A stretch of DNA of 7,550 bases from Chryseobacterium gleum (GTDB lineage: Bacteria > Bacteroidota > Bacteroidia > Flavobacteriales_D > Crocinitomicaceae). Positions within the stretch are counted from its first letter, which is position 1. Each line of letters begins with the position of its first letter. The DNA lies in contig CAMCQW010000092.1 in NCBI GenBank assembly GCA_945877045.1, forward strand, positions 1 through 7,550. Reading direction: 5' to 3'. This document shows positions 5,310 through 7,550 of the stretch, in pieces. The notes under the pieces were generated by a model. That model saw only the letters and a list, made by a program, of their open reading frames with translations, had not been told where the DNA came from and searched no databases. A program made the position numbers and the translations under genes.

Positions 5310-6713
5310 TTAAATGTGCATTGCGCGATTATCGGTTGCCGCCATGGCAGCTTCCTTCATCGCTTCAGAATACGTTGGATGAGGATGGCAAATCCGAACT
5401 ATGTCCTCCGCAGATGCACGGTATTCCATTGCCACCACCGCTTCCATAATTAAGTCTGCTGCACGTGGGGCAATCATATGTACACCCAAGACCTCATCCG
5501 TATTTTTATCCGCAATAATTTTTATCAATCCCGAAGTATCCATGCTCGCACGGGCTCTTCCGAGTGCTTTGATTGGAAAACTACCTACTTTATATTCGAT
5601 ACCCATCGCCTTAATTTCTTCCTCCGTTTTTCCAACAGCAGCCACTTCAGGCCATGTGTACACAACTCCTGGAATTAAATTATAATTAATGTGTGGTTTT
5701 TGTCCCGCCAAAAATTCAGCAACAAACACGCCTTCTTCTTCCGCTTTATGAGCAAGCATTGCTCCTCTCACAACATCGCCAATAGCAAAAATAGTAGGTA
5801 CGGCTGTCTGAAGATTTTCATTCACCTCTACTTGTCCCCGATTATTAGCGGTAAGTCCCGCATTAGCAAGATTCAAACCTTCTGTATATGCTTTTCTTCC
5901 AACCGCAACCAAGCAATAATCCGCTTCAAAAGTGACCGTTTCCTCTTTTTTATTTAAGGCGGTAACTACCACTGATTTTCCCTTATTTACGACCTTCTGA
6001 ACACGGTGTTCCATTTGGAACTTGAATCCTTCTTTCTTTAAAATTTTTGAAAATTCTTTCCCAATCGTTCCATCCATCGTTGGTAATAACGTCGCGGCGA
6101 ATTCAAGAACCTCAATTTCACTCCCCAAACGACTAAATACAGAACCTAATTCTAAGCCAATAACGCCAGCGCCAATCACCAACATTTTTTTGGGAATTTC
6201 TTTCATGTTTAGCGCTTCCGTAGAAGTAATGATACGCTTTTTATCCGGCTCCATTCCTGGGAAGAAATTGGGTTTTGATCCAGTAGCAATTACAATATTT
6301 TTGGCCGTAAGTGTAGTTTTCGAACCGTCTGCAGCACTCACTAAGACCGTTTGTTTATCAACAAAAGAACCTAAGCCATAATGCACATCGATTTTATTTT
6401 TATCCATCAAAAACTTAACACCTGAACATGTTTGACTTACCACCTCATTTTTACGGTGGATCATTTGTTCCATGTTTGCTTTTAATCCTTCTACTTCAAT
6501 TCCATGTGTAGAAAAATTATGCTTCGCATTGAAAAAATGTTCGGAAGAATCAAGTAGTGCCTTTGATGGAATACACCCTACATTCAAGCAAGTACCACCA
6601 AGCGTATTGTATTTTTCAACAATTGCTGTCTTCATTCCTAATTGAGCACATCGAATGGCAGAAACATAACCGCCAGGTCCCGAGCCAATAATAATTACGT
6701 CATAACTACCCAT
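5310..6713 (-). CDS. lpdA: Dihydrolipoyl dehydrogenase (E3)
   Basis: A 467-residue flavoprotein that reoxidises dihydrolipoyl groups of the pyruvate, 2-oxoglutarate and branched-chain 2-oxoacid dehydrogenase complexes and of glycine cleavage, with NAD+ as acceptor. The FAD-binding motif is GSGPGG (10-15). The redox disulfide is C42 and C47 in GGTCLNVGCIPS. The NAD-binding motif is GAGVIG (181-186), with E204 after the second strand consistent with NAD. A second FAD motif is TIFAIGDV (307-314). The C-terminal dimer domain carries HPHPTYSE (443-450) with catalytic H445 and E450. All key residues are present and the length is typical. The start ATG sits 4 residues before the first strand, as in the family. 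No other complex subunit lies beside it, so it is a stand-alone E3. Confidence 0.98.
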   Translation of the reverse strand: MGSYDVIIIGSGPGGYVSAIRCAQLGMKTAIVEKYNTLGGTCLNVGCIPSKALLDSSEHFFNAKHNFSTHGIEVEGLKANMEQMIHRKNEVVSQTCSGVKFLMDKNKIDVHYGLGSFVDKQTVLVSAADGSKTTLTAKNIVIATGSKPNFFPGMEPDKKRIITSTEALNMKEIPKKMLVIGAGVIGLELGSVFSRLGSEIEVLEFAATLLPTMDGTIGKEFSKILKKEGFKFQMEHRVQKVVNKGKSVVVTALNKKEETVTFEADYCLVAVGRKAYTEGLNLANAGLTANNRGQVEVNENLQTAVPTIFAIGDVVRGAMLAHKAEEEGVFVAEFLAGQKPHINYNLIPGVVYTWPEVAAVGKTEEEIKAMGIEYKVGSFPIKALGRARASMDTSGLIKIIADKNTDEVLGVHMIAPRAADLIMEAVVAMEYRASAEDIVRICHPHPTYSEAMKEAAMAATDNRAMHI

Positions 6714-6718
6714 CTTCG

Positions 6719-6726
6719 TATCTTTA
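6719..6726 (+). promoter_or_regulatory. Possible promoter of the SDR gene, TATCTTTA
   Basis: TATCTTTA differs from TAnnTTTG in one base and lies 29 nt ahead of the ATG at 6756. No clear -33 element was found about 20 bp upstream. It is listed because it is the best candidate in the short space between the two divergent genes. Confidence 0.3.
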
Positions 6727-6732
6727 TAATCA

Positions 6733-6740
6733 CAAAGTTA
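6733..6740 (-). promoter_or_regulatory. lpdA promoter, -7 element TAACTTTG
   Basis: The minus strand reads TAACTTTG, an exact TAnnTTTG match and the same octamer found ahead of rsgA. It ends 19 nt before the lpdA ATG, giving a leader of roughly 15 nt. No convincing -33 TTTG was identified, as the region upstream falls in the start of the SDR gene. Confidence 0.5.
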
Positions 6741-6755
6741 AGACTTAATCAGATA

Positions 6756-7544
6756 ATGAAAGGAAAAATAACAATTATTGGAGGAGGATGGATCGGAATT
6801 CCACTTGCAGAATCATTACATAAGGAGGGTTTTGAGATAGTAATTTCCTCTAGAAAAGTAGAAAAACAGTTGCTTTTTAAAAGTAGAAGTTGGTCTCCAA
6901 TAGGCCTAGATTTCTCAGAAAGCTCCGTAAACATAAACTTATTGGACAATAAAACACTGGAAACAGACGTATTAATTATCGGCTTACCACCCACTGGGTT
7001 TGTTAATTATCCAGCCATCATTTCTTCATTAATAGCATCTTTCCCATCAAGTACCCAAGTTATTTTTCTTAGTTCAACCAGTGTATATGCTGATACGCTT
7101 GGGCTATTAAATGAGAAGAGTCCACTAAAAGCTGAGCACCCTTTAGTTCATGCCGAAGAGTTCGTTTTAAAACAGAAAAATCATTGTGTGTTAAGATTGG
7201 GTGGCTTAATTGGTCCGGGAAGACATCCTATTAATCAACTAATTAAAAAAGAAATGCCAATTAGCGATGGAGAAACACCCGTGAATTTAATCCACCAAAC
7301 AGACGTGATTCGGGCGGTTTCAATGCTAATTAATCAAAAAATAACAGGGGAAATATTTAACCTGTGTTCACCGGAACACCCCACTAGAAAGGAATATTAT
7401 AACAAAGCAGCAAACTATTTTTATGACAAGGGATTGTCATTTATAGAAGATGGAAACGGAAAAAAAATTGATGGCTCTGCCATAGAAAATTGGGGTGGTT
7501 TTTGTTACAACATTTCTATTTACAACTTTGAACAAAGTAAATGA
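6756..7544 (+). CDS. Atypical NAD(P)-binding SDR, YeeZ-like
   Basis: A 262-residue Rossmann-fold protein of the extended or atypical short-chain dehydrogenase group. The nucleotide-binding motif IIGGGWIG (7-14) starts right after the first strand, and SSRK (31-34) may bind an NADP phosphate. IGLPPTG (75-81) ends strand four. SSTSVYAD (106-113) occupies the place of the catalytic Ser/Tyr segment, but the Tyr is not followed by the classical YxxxK lysine. RLGGLIGPGR (147-156) and VNLIHQTDVI (176-185) are typical extended-SDR segments. This combination resembles the E. coli YeeZ group, whose substrate is not established, so the activity may be non-classical. The start is ATG at 6756; a longer frame open from 6642 would run across the divergent lpdA start. 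It is complete, ending six bases before the window edge. Confidence 0.88.
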   Translation: MKGKITIIGGGWIGIPLAESLHKEGFEIVISSRKVEKQLLFKSRSWSPIGLDFSESSVNINLLDNKTLETDVLIIGLPPTGFVNYPAIISSLIASFPSSTQVIFLSSTSVYADTLGLLNEKSPLKAEHPLVHAEEFVLKQKNHCVLRLGGLIGPGRHPINQLIKKEMPISDGETPVNLIHQTDVIRAVSMLINQKITGEIFNLCSPEHPTRKEYYNKAANYFYDKGLSFIEDGNGKKIDGSAIENWGGFCYNISIYNFEQSK

Positions 7545-7550
7545 TTTTTT
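7525..7550 (+). terminator. Possible terminator at the end of the SDR gene
   Basis: ACTTT (7525-7529) can pair with AAAGT (7534-7538) over a four-base GAAC loop, and a run of at least six T follows at 7545-7550, where the window stops. The stem is short, AT-rich and lies inside the last codons of the gene, with six bases between stem and T run, so this is only a weak candidate. Confidence 0.25.

Noticed and set aside
5401..6381. Several plus-strand open frames opposite lpdA, up to 119 codons
   Set aside because: They lie wholly antisense to a fully conserved enzyme gene and show no family motifs. They follow from its codon pattern.
6642..6755. Longer start for the SDR gene
   Set aside because: The added 38 residues would overlap the lpdA start and come before the first Rossmann strand. 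The ATG at 6756 places the glycine motif at residues 9-14 as expected.

Overview
This window looks like chromosomal DNA of a member of the Bacteroidota (a Flavobacteriales-like lineage is plausible, but this is not proven). The evidence is the low GC content, the lack of clear Shine-Dalgarno sequences ahead of most starts, signal peptides ending in a short '-SAQ' cleavage site, and several close matches to the Bacteroidota promoter element TAnnTTTG. All assignments rest on reading motifs by eye. No database search was run.

Layout. At the left edge is a tRNA-Arg(UCU) gene with a strong intrinsic terminator. Next comes a complete two-gene HipBA-type toxin-antitoxin module (264-1763, + strand): an Xre/HipB-like repressor and a full-length HipA-family Ser/Thr kinase with all expected catalytic motifs. 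Its only evident promoter, a perfect TAAATTTG box, lies between two inverted near-copies of an AATATATT-centred palindrome, the expected geometry for autorepression. About 75 bp after hipA is a short imperfect direct copy of the 3' end of the tRNA gene. It raises the possibility that the module entered as a small tRNA-targeted insertion.

On the minus strand follow a small predicted exported protein of unknown function (1931-2185) and rsgA (2280-3218), a ribosome-assembly GTPase. rsgA appears to start with GTG only 4 nt after a perfect promoter box. Divergent from it runs a compact plus-strand group: a small exported protein with a CCxC motif (3386-3820), an exported M15-family zinc peptidase (3826-4563) and aroE, shikimate dehydrogenase (4581-5309). 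The gaps within the group are 5 and 17 nt.

aroE meets the minus-strand lpdA (dihydrolipoyl dehydrogenase, 5310-6713) stop codon to stop codon with no base between. lpdA is divergent from a complete NAD(P)-binding atypical SDR gene (6756-7544), which ends six bases before the window edge.

Most of the window is ordinary housekeeping DNA. The part most worth attention is the left 1.9 kb: tRNA, hipBA with paired operators, and the degenerate tRNA-end copy. HipBA is a known type of system, so nothing here is clearly a new class. The points of interest are its control region, its possible mobility and the uncharacterised exported CCxC protein. No CRISPR array, insertion sequence, integrase or rRNA was seen, and no gene-free stretch exceeds 300 bases (the largest gaps are about 170 bp).
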